Source: Flavobacterium sp.
GTDB taxonomy: Bacteria > Bacteroidota > Bacteroidia > Flavobacteriales > Flavobacteriaceae
Direction: 5' to 3'
NCBI RefSeq assembly: GCF_020217025.1
Contig: NZ_JAIWOF010000111.1
Coordinates: forward strand, 1-10,000
DNA: 10,000 nt
The position numbers were made by a program, and so were the translations under genes. The number at the start of each line of letters is the position of its first letter. Position 1 is the stretch's first letter. Below the pieces are notes generated by a model. It was not told the DNA's origin and made no database searches. It was given only the letters and a program-made list of their open reading frames with translations. Shown here in pieces: positions 1-6,518 of the stretch.

Positions 1-1
1 T

Positions 2-154
2 TTTCTGTAGTTTACTATATTTTCGACGTTCTAAATATGTTGGGATACCTGAATACTTGTAAAGCATTGAAATAAGTATCACCATTAAAGAAAGAGAGCC
101 AATACCTAATAGAAAAAGATAGATTGCTATAAAAATTTGTGCAAATATGTTCAT
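2..154 (-). CDS. Small membrane protein, N-terminal part (runs off left edge)
   Basis: An open frame reads from ATG at 154 down to the window edge, giving 51 residues with no stop. Residues about 3-32 are almost entirely hydrophobic (beginning MNIFAQIFIAIYLFLLGIG) and form one convincing transmembrane helix. A basic, tyrosine-rich segment follows (ERRKYSKLQK), so the downstream part is probably cytoplasmic by the positive-inside rule. An in-frame TGA lies two codons before the ATG (158-160), so this is the first possible start. The leader has no Shine-Dalgarno, as is usual in Bacteroidetes. The family is not recognised and no function can be assigned from this fragment. Antisense frames over the same DNA are less protein-like. 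Confidence is moderate because only 51 codons are visible. Confidence 0.6.
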   Translation of the reverse strand, partial: MNIFAQIFIAIYLFLLGIGSLSLMVILISMLYKYSGIPTYLERRKYSKLQK

Positions 155-242
155 TTGTCAAGTTTGTTTTACAAACACTAACATTCAGCTTTTCCCTTTT
201 TGCGGAATTTTGGTTTAAGCTGTTTGCTAACTTGTTTATAAA

Positions 243-302
243 TATGACGCAGTCATACATATCTCAATATTTATGGTTAGATATGTATGATAAACATCAT
301 AC
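243..302. repeat. Cluster of alternating inverted repeats (possible operator or RNA switch)
   Basis: Three perfect inverted repeats share arms. TATGAC/GTCATA at 243-248 and 252-257 has a 3-nt loop. TCATACATATCT/AGATATGTATGA at 253-264 and 279-290 is 12 bp with a 14-nt loop. GTATGAT/ATCATAC at 285-291 and 296-302 is 7 bp with a 4-nt loop. The long central hairpin uses the inner arms of both outer ones, so it excludes them. It lies 89-148 bp upstream of the minus-strand membrane protein gene. It could act as RNA in a 5' leader or as paired protein sites on DNA. Confidence 0.6.
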
Positions 303-314
303 TTTTTTGTTTTT

Positions 315-322
315 CAAATATA
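315..322 (-). promoter_or_regulatory. Candidate -7 element for the left-edge membrane protein gene
   Basis: On the minus strand this reads TATATTTG, an exact match to the Bacteroidetes TAnnTTTG element. Transcription would start near 308 and give a leader of about 155 nt containing the repeat cluster. No TTG lies at the ideal -33 spacing (the nearest is 12 bp upstream), so this is tentative. Confidence 0.35.
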
Positions 323-361
323 ATAAAATCTTTACAAAACGTGCCGTATAAAAACAAAAAA

Positions 362-381
362 ACTCCGATTTGCATCGGAGT
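362..381. terminator. Bidirectional Rho-independent terminator
   Basis: An 8-bp perfect stem, ACTCCGAT (362-369) and ATCGGAGT (374-381), has a TTGC loop. A T-rich tract follows on the plus strand (384-389) and an A-rich tract (351-361) gives a U-run on the minus strand. No plus-strand gene ends just before it. The nearest minus-strand gene, the DUF4197 lipoprotein, ends 165 bp away, so this may end that transcript after a long 3' tail, or end a short RNA starting between them. Confidence 0.8.
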
Positions 382-546
382 GATTTTTTCTAAACTAACC
401 CTAACTAAATGAGAATTTTATTCTTATTACAGTGCAAATATCCGATGATTTTTTGAAATCTAATGTTAAGGTTATGTTATTCTTATGTTATTGATTACTA
501 AATTTTTACGAAAACGTTTTTTCTGTAAAAAATCAATTACAAATCA
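382..546. other. Intergenic stretch without a gene
   Basis: No protein-like frame is visible here. It holds a CTAA-rich segment at 391-408, a tandem 10-mer TTATGTTATT at 472-481 and 483-492, and a weak AT-rich inverted repeat (TTTTTAC 503-509 with GTAAAAA 525-531) just downstream of the DUF4197 stop. CAAATATC at 435-442 reads GATATTTG on the minus strand, one base away from TAnnTTTG, so a short minus-strand transcript ending at the 362-381 hairpin is possible. Confidence 0.5.
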
Positions 547-1257
547 TTATTTTTTGTCTTGTAAAGCAAAAACCTTTTTTAATAAATCGGAACTTCTTGC
601 GGTTAAATTTGTGCGAATATCTTTCTCTTCTACAGCAATCATTTTGAAAACACCTTCCATAGCTTTGTTTGTAGTGTAATCGGTTAAATCTGGATTCACT
701 TTGGTTACTAATGGAATGGCGTTATATTTTGTAATGATGTTGGTCCAAACTTTATCAGCACCTACTTTGGCAAACGAATTTTTAATCACAGGATTAAATT
801 TTGCATACAAAGCAGTAGAAGTGGTGTTTTGTAAATAAGTCGTAGCCGAACTTTCATTACCCATCAAAATGTTTTTGGCATCATTAAAAGTCATTTGTTT
901 TACAGCATCAACGAAGATTGGAGTCGCTTCTTTTACCGCTTCTTCTGCAGCACGATTTAAGACTTTCAATCCTTCATCGGCTAATTTACTCATCCCTATT
1001 TGGCGTAATTTTTTATCTACCACTTGTAATTCTTGCGGTAATAAAATTTTAACAGCTTCATTCTTAAAAAAGCCATCGGTTGCAGTTAATTTCGAAACTT
1101 GTTTTGTGATTCCATTATTCAAAGCTTCTTTTAATCCGTTTCCTATTTCGGCTTGGCTCAAGATTCCAGTTCCTTGTGGTAATTGGTCTAATACTTGTTG
1201 CATTTCGGCACATCCAAATAAACTAAAAACAAATAAACTTAATACGATTTTTTTCAT
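547..1257 (-). CDS. DUF4197 domain lipoprotein
   Basis: The 236-residue product begins with a lipoprotein signal peptide: MKKIVLSLFVFSLFGC, lipobox LFGC with Cys16 as the lipidation site. The mature protein is predicted to be membrane-anchored and exposed to the periplasm or surface. The remainder matches what I recall of DUF4197. A helical N-terminal half has a GLKEAL segment near residue 41. The C-terminal half has the conserved sequences ALYAKFNPVI, YNAIPLV and DLTDYTTNKAMEG, and ends with a DLLKKVF helix. Length is normal for the family. Its function is unknown. The gene is a single unit divergent from icmF, with a well-formed promoter at 1283-1309. No strong terminator follows immediately; the next is at 362-381. 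The ATG is fixed by the signal peptide. Confidence 0.88.
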   Translation of the reverse strand: MKKIVLSLFVFSLFGCAEMQQVLDQLPQGTGILSQAEIGNGLKEALNNGITKQVSKLTATDGFFKNEAVKILLPQELQVVDKKLRQIGMSKLADEGLKVLNRAAEEAVKEATPIFVDAVKQMTFNDAKNILMGNESSATTYLQNTTSTALYAKFNPVIKNSFAKVGADKVWTNIITKYNAIPLVTKVNPDLTDYTTNKAMEGVFKMIAVEEKDIRTNLTARSSDLLKKVFALQDKK

Positions 1258-1282
1258 GATAAATATTTTGTCAACTATTAGA

Positions 1283-1309
1283 CAAAGATAGTGCCAATTT
1301 TTATCACAA
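1283..1309 (-). promoter_or_regulatory. Promoter of the DUF4197 lipoprotein gene
   Basis: Read on the minus strand, TTG (1307-1309) is followed after 16 bp by TATCTTTG (1283-1290), an exact TAnnTTTG element. This gives a short leader of roughly 20 nt before the ATG at 1257. The spacing is slightly shorter than the Bacteroidetes optimum. Confidence 0.55.
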
Positions 1310-1312
1310 TTA

Positions 1313-1328
1313 ATTCAAAATTTTGAAT
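1313..1328. promoter_or_regulatory. 16-bp perfect palindrome in the DUF4197/icmF divergent region
   Basis: ATTCAAAATTTTGAAT is a perfect 16-bp palindrome with no spacer. It covers the TTG (1323-1325) that would be the -33 element of icmF and lies just upstream of the divergent lipoprotein promoter. Its position suits a homodimeric repressor operator, but AT-rich palindromes can also arise by chance. Confidence 0.4.
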
Positions 1329-1357
1329 GAAATAAAATTATTAAATTCGTAAATTGC
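1323..1357 (+). promoter_or_regulatory. Probable icmF promoter
   Basis: TTG (1323-1325) is followed after 24 bp by TAAATTGC (1350-1357), a TAnnTTTG-like element lacking one T. Transcription would start around 1362 and give a leader of about 20-25 nt. The -7 match is imperfect, so confidence is moderate. Confidence 0.4.
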
Positions 1358-1384
1358 ACCCTTTAAAACGAACAAAAATTACAT

Positions 1385-4300
1385 ATGGAACTACAAACTC
1401 CTTATATTCCTAAAAATAAAGTAAGAATTGTGACCGCAGCGTCACTTTTTGATGGACACGATGCAGCCATTAATATCATGCGTAGAATTATTCAAGCTAC
1501 TGGTGTTGAGGTAATTCACCTTGGACATGATAGAAGTGTGGAAGAAGTTGTAAATACTGCTATTCAAGAAGATGCAAATGCAATAGCAATGACATCTTAC
1601 CAAGGTGGTCATAACGAATATTTCAAATACATGTACGATTTGCTTAAAGAAAAAGGAGCAGGTCACATCAAAATATTTGGTGGAGGTGGAGGTGTAATTT
1701 TACCTTCTGAAATCTCAGAATTACACGAATACGGAATCGAAAGAATTTATTCTCCAGATGATGGTCGTGCCATGGGATTACAAGGGATGATTAACGATTT
1801 AGTGCAACGTTCCGATTATCCAATTGGTGATAAACTTACGGGAGAATTATCGCATATCGAAGAGAAAAACCCAACTGCAATTGCAAGATTGATTTCGGCA
1901 GCTGAGAATTTTCCAGAAATTGCAAAGTCGGTTTTTGATGAAATTCACCAAAAGAATGAAACGTCAAAAATCCCAGTTTTAGGAATTACAGGAACTGGTG
2001 GTGCAGGAAAATCATCGTTAGTAGACGAATTAGTGCGTCGTTTTTTAATTGATTTCCCAGAAAAAACCATCGGATTAATTTCGGTTGACCCATCAAAACG
2101 TAAAACAGGTGGCGCTTTGTTAGGTGATAGAATTCGTATGAATGCCATCAACAATTCTCGTGTTTACATGCGTTCGCTAGCAACTCGTCAATCAAATTTA
2201 GCATTATCGAAATATGTGGCTGAAGCGATTCAAGTATTGAAAGCAGCAAAATATGATTTAATTGTTTTAGAAACTTCAGGAATTGGGCAATCAGATACCG
2301 AAATTATGGACCATTCTGATGTTTCGTTATATGTAATGACACCAGAATTTGGAGCAGCAACTCAGTTAGAAAAAATCGATATGTTAGATTTTGCTGATTT
2401 AGTAGCATTGAATAAATTCGACAAACGTGGTGCATTAGATGCAATTCGTGATGTAAAAAAACAATACCAACGCAATCACAATCTTTGGGATGTAGATACC
2501 GATAAAATGCCAATTTTTGGAACTATCGCATCGCAATTCAACGATCCAGGAATGAATACGCTTTACAAATCTATCATGGATAAGATTGTAGCAAAAACAG
2601 GAGCGGATTTGAAATCGACTTTCGAAATTACGCGTGAAATGAGCGAGAAAATTTTCGTAATTCCGCCTCACAGAACTCGTTATTTATCTGAAATTGCTGA
2701 AAACAATAGAAAATACGACGAAACAGCACTTTCTCAAGTAGAAGTAGCTCAAAAATTATATGGAATTTTCAAAACTGTTGAATCAGTTAATGGAAATGTA
2801 CCACAATTAGACAAAGCTGGAATTGTTGAAAGTTCTTTAAAAATTACTGCTGATAACAAAGATTTTGTTTCGTTATTGACTAAAGAATTCGACCGCGTAA
2901 AAATGAATTTGGATCCATACAATTGGGAAATCATTTTAACTTGGGACGAAAAAGTAAATAAATACAAAAATCCGGTTTATAGTTTTAAAGTTCGTGATAA
3001 AGAAATCAAAATCGCAACGCATACCGAATCGTTATCACATTCTCAAATTCCAAAAGTAGCGTTACCAAAATACCAAGCTTGGGGCGATATCTTAAAATGG
3101 AATTTACAAGAAAACGTACCAGGAGAATTCCCATTCGCATCAGGATTATATCCATTCAAACGCGAAGGAGAAGATCCAAGTAGAATGTTTGCCGGAGAAG
3201 GAGGGCCAGAAAGAACCAACAAGCGTTTCCATTATGTTTCTGCGGGATTACCAGCAAAACGTTTATCAACCGCTTTTGACTCCGTAACGTTATATGGAAA
3301 TGATCCACACGTTCGACCAGATATTTATGGGAAAATTGGAAATGCAGGAGTTTCGATTTGTTGTTTAGACGATGCTAAGAAATTATATTCAGGTTTCGAT
3401 TTAAGTCATCCGTTAACTTCGGTTTCGATGACAATTAATGGTCCAGCACCAATGTTGTTAGGATTCTTTATGAATGCTGCCATCGATCAAAACTGTGAAA
3501 AATATATCATTGAAAACGGTTTACAAGATGAAGTTGAAGCTAAAATCAATGAAATTTACAAGAAAAAAGGAGTAGAACGTCCAAGATATCAAGGTGCTTT
3601 ACCAGAAGGAAATAATGGTTTAGGTTTGATGCTTTTAGGAGTAACTGGTGACCAAGTTTTACCTTTAGAGGTTTACCAAGATATCAAAGTAAAAACGTTA
3701 GCACAAGTTCGTGGAACGGTTCAAGCGGATATTTTAAAAGAAGATCAAGCGCAAAATACTTGTATTTTCTCAACGGAATTTGCTTTACGTTTAATGGGAG
3801 ATGTTCAAGAATATTTCATCAAACAAAATGTTCGTAATTTCTATTCGGTTTCTATTTCTGGATATCATATTGCTGAAGCGGGTGCGAATCCAATTACGCA
3901 GTTAGCTTTCACGTTAGCAAATGGTTTTACTTATGTGGAATACTATTTGAGTCGCGGAATGAACATCAACGATTTCGGTCCGAATTTATCGTTCTTCTTC
4001 TCAAACGGAATTGATCCAGAATATGCGGTAATTGGTAGAGTAGCGCGTAAAATTTGGGCGAAAGCTTTAAAAAATAAATACGGAGCGAACGAAAGAGCAC
4101 AAATGTTGAAATACCACATTCAAACTTCTGGACGTTCATTACACGCACAAGAGATTGATTTCAATGACATTCGTACGACTTTACAAGCGTTATATGCAAT
4201 TTACGATAACTGTAACTCGTTACACACGAATGCTTACGACGAAGCGATTACAACACCAACAGAAGAATCAGTGCGAAGAGCAATGGCAATTCAGTTGATT

Positions 4301-4810
4301 ATTAATAAAGAGTTAGGTTTAGCGAAAAACGAAAATCCTATTCAAGGTTCGTTTATTATTGAAGAATTAACCGATTTAGTGGAAGAAGCTGTTTTACAAG
4401 AATTTGACAGAATCACAGAACGTGGCGGAGTTCTTGGTGCAATGGAAACCATGTACCAACGTTCTAAAATTCAAGAAGAATCATTGTATTATGAAACGTT
4501 GAAACATACGGGAGAATTCCCAATTATTGGGGTAAATACGTTCTTGAGTTCTAAAGGTTCACCAACAGTTATACCAGCTGAGGTTATTCGTGCAACAGAG
4601 GAAGAAAAACAATATCAAATTGATATGTTAAATAATCTGCATAAGAGAAATTCTGACAAGGTTGAAGAACAATTAAATGTAATTCAAGAAGCTGCTATCA
4701 ACAACCAAAACATTTTCGAAAAATTAATGGATGCTACGAAAGTGTGTTCGTTAGGACAAATTACCAGCGCATTGTTTGAGGTGGGTGGTCAGTATAGAAG
4801 AAATATGTAA
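1385..4810 (+). CDS. icmF: Fused isobutyryl-CoA mutase with built-in G-protein chaperone (IcmF)
   Basis: This 1141-residue protein is a three-part adenosylcobalamin enzyme expected to interconvert isobutyryl-CoA and n-butyryl-CoA in the cytoplasm. Residues 1-140 form the B12-binding domain: DGHDAA places the cobalt-ligating His at 25, and GGGGG lies near 106. Residues about 195-430 form a MeaB/MeaI-type GTPase that loads and protects the cofactor: P-loop GTGGAGKS 203-210, DPSKRKTGG from 235, ETSGIGQSD 296-304 and NKFD 343-346. From about 560 to the end is the substrate-binding TIM barrel, with SGYHIAEAG (His828). Two specificity positions, aligned by eye to methylmalonyl-CoA mutase Tyr89 and Arg207, are Phe602 and Gln790. 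That is the isobutyryl-CoA mutase pair, so a plain methylmalonyl-CoA mutase annotation would be wrong. The protein is about 50 residues longer than the IcmFs I recall, with extra sequence between about 705 and 775. It stands alone and is closed by a terminator. Confidence 0.93.
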   Translation: MELQTPYIPKNKVRIVTAASLFDGHDAAINIMRRIIQATGVEVIHLGHDRSVEEVVNTAIQEDANAIAMTSYQGGHNEYFKYMYDLLKEKGAGHIKIFGGGGGVILPSEISELHEYGIERIYSPDDGRAMGLQGMINDLVQRSDYPIGDKLTGELSHIEEKNPTAIARLISAAENFPEIAKSVFDEIHQKNETSKIPVLGITGTGGAGKSSLVDELVRRFLIDFPEKTIGLISVDPSKRKTGGALLGDRIRMNAINNSRVYMRSLATRQSNLALSKYVAEAIQVLKAAKYDLIVLETSGIGQSDTEIMDHSDVSLYVMTPEFGAATQLEKIDMLDFADLVALNKFDKRGALDAIRDVKKQYQRNHNLWDVDTDKMPIFGTIASQFNDPGMNTLYKSIMDKIVAKTGADLKSTFEITREMSEKIFVIPPHRTRYLSEIAENNRKYDETALSQVEVAQKLYGIFKTVESVNGNVPQLDKAGIVESSLKITADNKDFVSLLTKEFDRVKMNLDPYNWEIILTWDEKVNKYKNPVYSFKVRDKEIKIATHTESLSHSQIPKVALPKYQAWGDILKWNLQENVPGEFPFASGLYPFKREGEDPSRMFAGEGGPERTNKRFHYVSAGLPAKRLSTAFDSVTLYGNDPHVRPDIYGKIGNAGVSICCLDDAKKLYSGFDLSHPLTSVSMTINGPAPMLLGFFMNAAIDQNCEKYIIENGLQDEVEAKINEIYKKKGVERPRYQGALPEGNNGLGLMLLGVTGDQVLPLEVYQDIKVKTLAQVRGTVQADILKEDQAQNTCIFSTEFALRLMGDVQEYFIKQNVRNFYSVSISGYHIAEAGANPITQLAFTLANGFTYVEYYLSRGMNINDFGPNLSFFFSNGIDPEYAVIGRVARKIWAKALKNKYGANERAQMLKYHIQTSGRSLHAQEIDFNDIRTTLQALYAIYDNCNSLHTNAYDEAITTPTEESVRRAMAIQLIINKELGLAKNENPIQGSFIIEELTDLVEEAVLQEFDRITERGGVLGAMETMYQRSKIQEESLYYETLKHTGEFPIIGVNTFLSSKGSPTVIPAEVIRATEEEKQYQIDMLNNLHKRNSDKVEEQLNVIQEAAINNQNIFEKLMDATKVCSLGQITSALFEVGGQYRRNM

Positions 4811-4830
4811 AATTTTAAATATTTTAAATA

Positions 4831-4856
4831 AAAAACCTTCCATTTGGGAGGTTTTT
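4831..4856 (+). terminator. Rho-independent terminator of icmF
   Basis: An 11-bp stem (4831-4841 with 4846-4856, one G-U pair) has an ATTT loop and runs into a T tract ending at 4858. It lies 20 bp after the icmF stop codon and ends only 13 bp before the next start codon. Confidence 0.85.
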
Positions 4857-4857
4857 T

Positions 4858-4865
4858 TATTTTTG
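4858..4865 (+). promoter_or_regulatory. Candidate -7 element directly before the GyrI-like gene
   Basis: TATTTTTG matches TAnnTTTG exactly and starts in the T tract of the icmF terminator. The predicted start of transcription falls at or next to the ATG (4870), implying an almost leaderless mRNA. No TTG is found at the usual -33 spacing, which weakens the call; a T-rich tract can match by chance. Confidence 0.3.
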
Positions 4866-4869
4866 AAAC

Positions 4870-5346
4870 ATGCAACCAATCATAAAAACCTTTCCAACAA
4901 CAAAATTCATCGGAATGAATAGTCAATTTTCTTATTCAGATTATCGAATAGGGGAGTTGTGGGGAAAATTTATGCCTAGAAGAAATGAAATTCAAAATGC
5001 TTTTGGTACTGATTTATTTAACATTCAAATCAATCCTGAAAATTTTGATTTCAATCCACAAACTGAATTTGTAAAATGGGCTGTTGTTCCTGTGTCAGAT
5101 TTTGATTTTATTCCTGAAGCAATGCAGTCATTAATTGTTGAGGAAGGTTTGTATGCTGTTTTCAATCATATTGGAGATGCTTCAAAAGCAAGAGAAACAT
5201 TTGGTTATATTTTTGGTGTTTGGCTGCCAAATTCCGGATATGAATTAGATAATCGACCTCAATTTGAAATTTTAGGAGAAAAATACAAAAATAATGCTCC
5301 CGATTCTGAAGAGGAAATTTGGATTCCAATCAAAAAGAGAATTTAA
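4870..5346 (+). CDS. Stand-alone GyrI-like / AraC effector-binding domain protein
   Basis: The 158-residue product is a single GyrI-like small-molecule-binding domain without the AraC-type DNA-binding helices, so it is more likely a ligand-binding or hydrolytic stand-alone protein than a transcription factor. An N-terminal strand contains FPTTKFIGM (8-16), followed by the helix around IGELWGKFMPRR (27-38). The second half of the duplicated fold holds GLYAVFNHIGDA (93-104), the helix ETFGYIFGVWLP (109-120) and the closing strand EEEIWIPIK (147-155). The acidic residues before WIPI are characteristic of the family and line the ligand pocket. No signal peptide is present. The ATG at 4870 is supported by the family's N-terminal strand. 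Its stop codon overlaps that of the convergent SEC-C gene by 2 bases, with no terminator between. Substrate unknown. Confidence 0.85.
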   Translation: MQPIIKTFPTTKFIGMNSQFSYSDYRIGELWGKFMPRRNEIQNAFGTDLFNIQINPENFDFNPQTEFVKWAVVPVSDFDFIPEAMQSLIVEEGLYAVFNHIGDASKARETFGYIFGVWLPNSGYELDNRPQFEILGEKYKNNAPDSEEEIWIPIKKRI

Positions 5347-5714
5347 TATTCGCCATCCACATAAAACCATTTCCCATTTTCCAATTTAAAAGTAGAATGT
5401 TCATAATGGACTTGCGCTTTTAAATTTTCATCTAAATAATACGCTTTGAAAGTTACCGTGTTTTTAGTTGAAGCCAAAACTTCTAGCTTTAACCATTTGT
5501 TGGCTTGACTCCAAGCTAAAATATCTTTTTTGTTGTGGTAGCGTCTTTTAGAAATGTGAGTAGTGTTTACCAAATAATCAGCGGCACCTGTTGCAAAAGC
5601 ACTGTAACGAGAACGCATTAATTTTTCGGCAGTTGTGGCATTGGCAATTCCTTTAATATAAGGTTCGCAACAGTCTTGAAAAGGAATAGAATTTCCGCAA
5701 TAACAATTTGGCAT
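5343..5714 (-). CDS. SEC-C motif protein, YchJ/UPF0225-like
   Basis: The 123-residue protein opens with a SEC-C zinc-binding motif: Cys4, Cys6, Cys15 and Cys16 in the pattern CxCx8CC. Next comes the UPF0225/YchJ core, recognisable from EKLMRSRYSAF (about 30-40), ADYLVNT and the C-terminal KLENGKWFYVDG. This core has an NTF2-like fold in the family. E. coli YchJ, as I remember it, is about 150 residues and carries a second SEC-C motif at its C-terminus. Here the protein stops right after WFYVDGEY, so only the N-terminal motif is present. The DNA beyond the stop encodes no lost motif in the same frame. The gene lies 3 bp downstream of a 46-codon gene and is almost certainly cotranscribed with it. 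The biochemical role is unknown. Confidence 0.88.
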   Translation of the reverse strand: MPNCYCGNSIPFQDCCEPYIKGIANATTAEKLMRSRYSAFATGAADYLVNTTHISKRRYHNKKDILAWSQANKWLKLEVLASTKNTVTFKAYYLDENLKAQVHYEHSTFKLENGKWFYVDGEY

Positions 5715-5717
5715 AAA

Positions 5718-5858
5718 TTATTGTTTAGTTTCATTGAACTTTCTAGTAATCTCTTTCAATTTTTCGGCGCGAGCATTCTTTTTAGCTTTTTCTTTTGCTT
5801 GCTCTTTGTGCAATTTATCGTTGTGTGCTTTAATATTTTTTGGATTATTTCTTCCCAT
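5718..5858 (-). CDS. 46-residue highly basic microprotein, cotranscribed with the SEC-C gene
   Basis: ATG at 5858 opens a 46-codon frame ending at TAA 5718-5720, only 3 bp before the ATG of the SEC-C gene. The product begins MGRNNPKNIKAHNDK, continues as a Lys/Glu/Ala-rich segment and ends KLKEITRKFNETKQ. I count 12 Lys and 3 Arg against 5 Glu and 1 Asp, with no Cys, Trp or Tyr. Residues about 14-43 look like one amphipathic, possibly coiled-coil helix. The net charge suggests binding to RNA, ribosomes or another acidic partner, but that is inference. An exact TAnnTTTG promoter element lies 23 bp upstream (5881-5888) and the spacing to the next gene is operon-like; both support a real gene. 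The family is not named from memory. Confidence 0.72.
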   Translation of the reverse strand: MGRNNPKNIKAHNDKLHKEQAKEKAKKNARAEKLKEITRKFNETKQ

Positions 5859-5880
5859 TTTACAAGCTTTTTTGAAGTTT

Positions 5881-5888
5881 CAAAGATA
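5881..5888 (-). promoter_or_regulatory. -7 element for the microprotein/SEC-C operon
   Basis: Minus-strand TATCTTTG is an exact TAnnTTTG match and is identical to the -7 element of the DUF4197 gene. The leader would be about 15-20 nt. No TTG sits at the preferred -33 spacing. Confidence 0.5.
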
Positions 5889-5965
5889 AGAAAATAAAGT
5901 GTGATAAATTTTTGGCACAACAATTGGTTATATCTATATAGGAAAACATTTAAAAATTAAAGATT

Positions 5966-6484
5966 ATGAAGAAAATTACTTTATTGATAGCTTTTATCGG
6001 GATGATAACACTACAAAGTTGTACAGTTAACGAAGTTCAAGATAATGTGGATAACGATACTATAAGCGAGGTTTTTGAATTGAGAAATGTCAATTTTAGT
6101 TACAATAGTTCAACTGGAGGATATTTTATTTATAGAACTTTAAATCCTCAAATTTATGCTTCTGATAATATATTAATTTATAGAATGTCGGATGTTATAG
6201 ATTCAAATACTCCTGTTTGGCAATTGATTCCTCGAACATTATATTTGAGTGGAGGAGATGAATTAGATTATGATTATGATTTTAGTAGAGAAGATTTTAC
6301 TATTTATGCAGATGGTACTTATAATTTAGCAAGTACACCTCAGTATATCAATAATCAAACCTTTAGAATTGTAATTATTCCAGGTTATTTTTCTAATAGA
6401 AGTGCGCAACAAATCGATTTTAATGATTATGATGCGGTAATACAAGCTTACGGAATTAATCCGAATAATATTAAAAGTCTTTAA
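5966..6484 (+). CDS. Lipoprotein of unknown function (Flavobacteriaceae-type)
   Basis: The 172-residue product has a clear lipoprotein signal peptide, MKKITLLIAFIGMITLQSC, with Cys19 as the lipidation site. An Asp/Asn-rich linker follows (about 20-32). The mature domain appears mainly beta-stranded. Recurrent aromatic and acidic stretches include VFELRNVNFSY, LIYRMSD, VWQLIPRTLYL, DELDYDYDF and FRIVIIPGYF, then a closing SDYxAV-like segment (FNDYDAVIQAYGI). I recall similar small lipoproteins in many Flavobacterium genomes, sometimes under an unhelpful dihydrolipoamide dehydrogenase name. Nothing here resembles that enzyme: no dinucleotide-binding motif and no redox cysteine pair. The gene is a single unit. 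A possible weak promoter is TTG 5912-5914 with TATATAGG 5935-5942. A strong terminator follows. Function unknown. Confidence 0.85.
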   Translation: MKKITLLIAFIGMITLQSCTVNEVQDNVDNDTISEVFELRNVNFSYNSSTGGYFIYRTLNPQIYASDNILIYRMSDVIDSNTPVWQLIPRTLYLSGGDELDYDYDFSREDFTIYADGTYNLASTPQYINNQTFRIVIIPGYFSNRSAQQIDFNDYDAVIQAYGINPNNIKSL

Positions 6485-6488
6485 ATAT

Positions 6489-6516
6489 AAAGAGCTATCC
6501 AATCCGATAGCTCTTT
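6489..6516. terminator. Bidirectional terminator between lipoprotein and DUF1543 genes
   Basis: An 11-bp perfect stem (AAAGAGCTATC 6489-6499, GATAGCTCTTT 6506-6516) has a 6-nt loop and continues into a T tract to 6520. It serves the plus-strand lipoprotein gene (stop 6482-6484). From the other side it follows the convergent DUF1543 stop (6519-6521), which lies inside the T tract. Confidence 0.88.
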
Positions 6517-6518
6517 TT

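Noticed and set aside
15..260. 81-codon minus-strand frame at the left edge
   Set aside because: It is in a different frame from the membrane protein read from 154, has no recognisable composition, and runs through the inverted repeats. The 154 frame gives a clear transmembrane helix.
139..351. 70-codon plus-strand frame over the left intergenic region
   Set aside because: It overlaps antisense the start of the membrane protein gene and crosses the inverted-repeat cluster. Its Phe/Leu-rich composition is what AT-rich non-coding DNA gives.
490..537. AT-rich inverted repeat after DUF4197 as its terminator
   Set aside because: The arms are almost all A/T, asymmetrically spaced, and lack a U tract in the right place. 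The stable hairpin at 362-381 is the better terminator.
869..1291. 140-codon plus-strand frame
   Set aside because: It lies opposite the DUF4197 coding sequence, covers its promoter, and has a Ser/Thr/Phe-rich shadow composition.
5676..5897. 73-codon plus-strand frame
   Set aside because: It is the antisense shadow of the microprotein and SEC-C gene start, and also covers their promoter.
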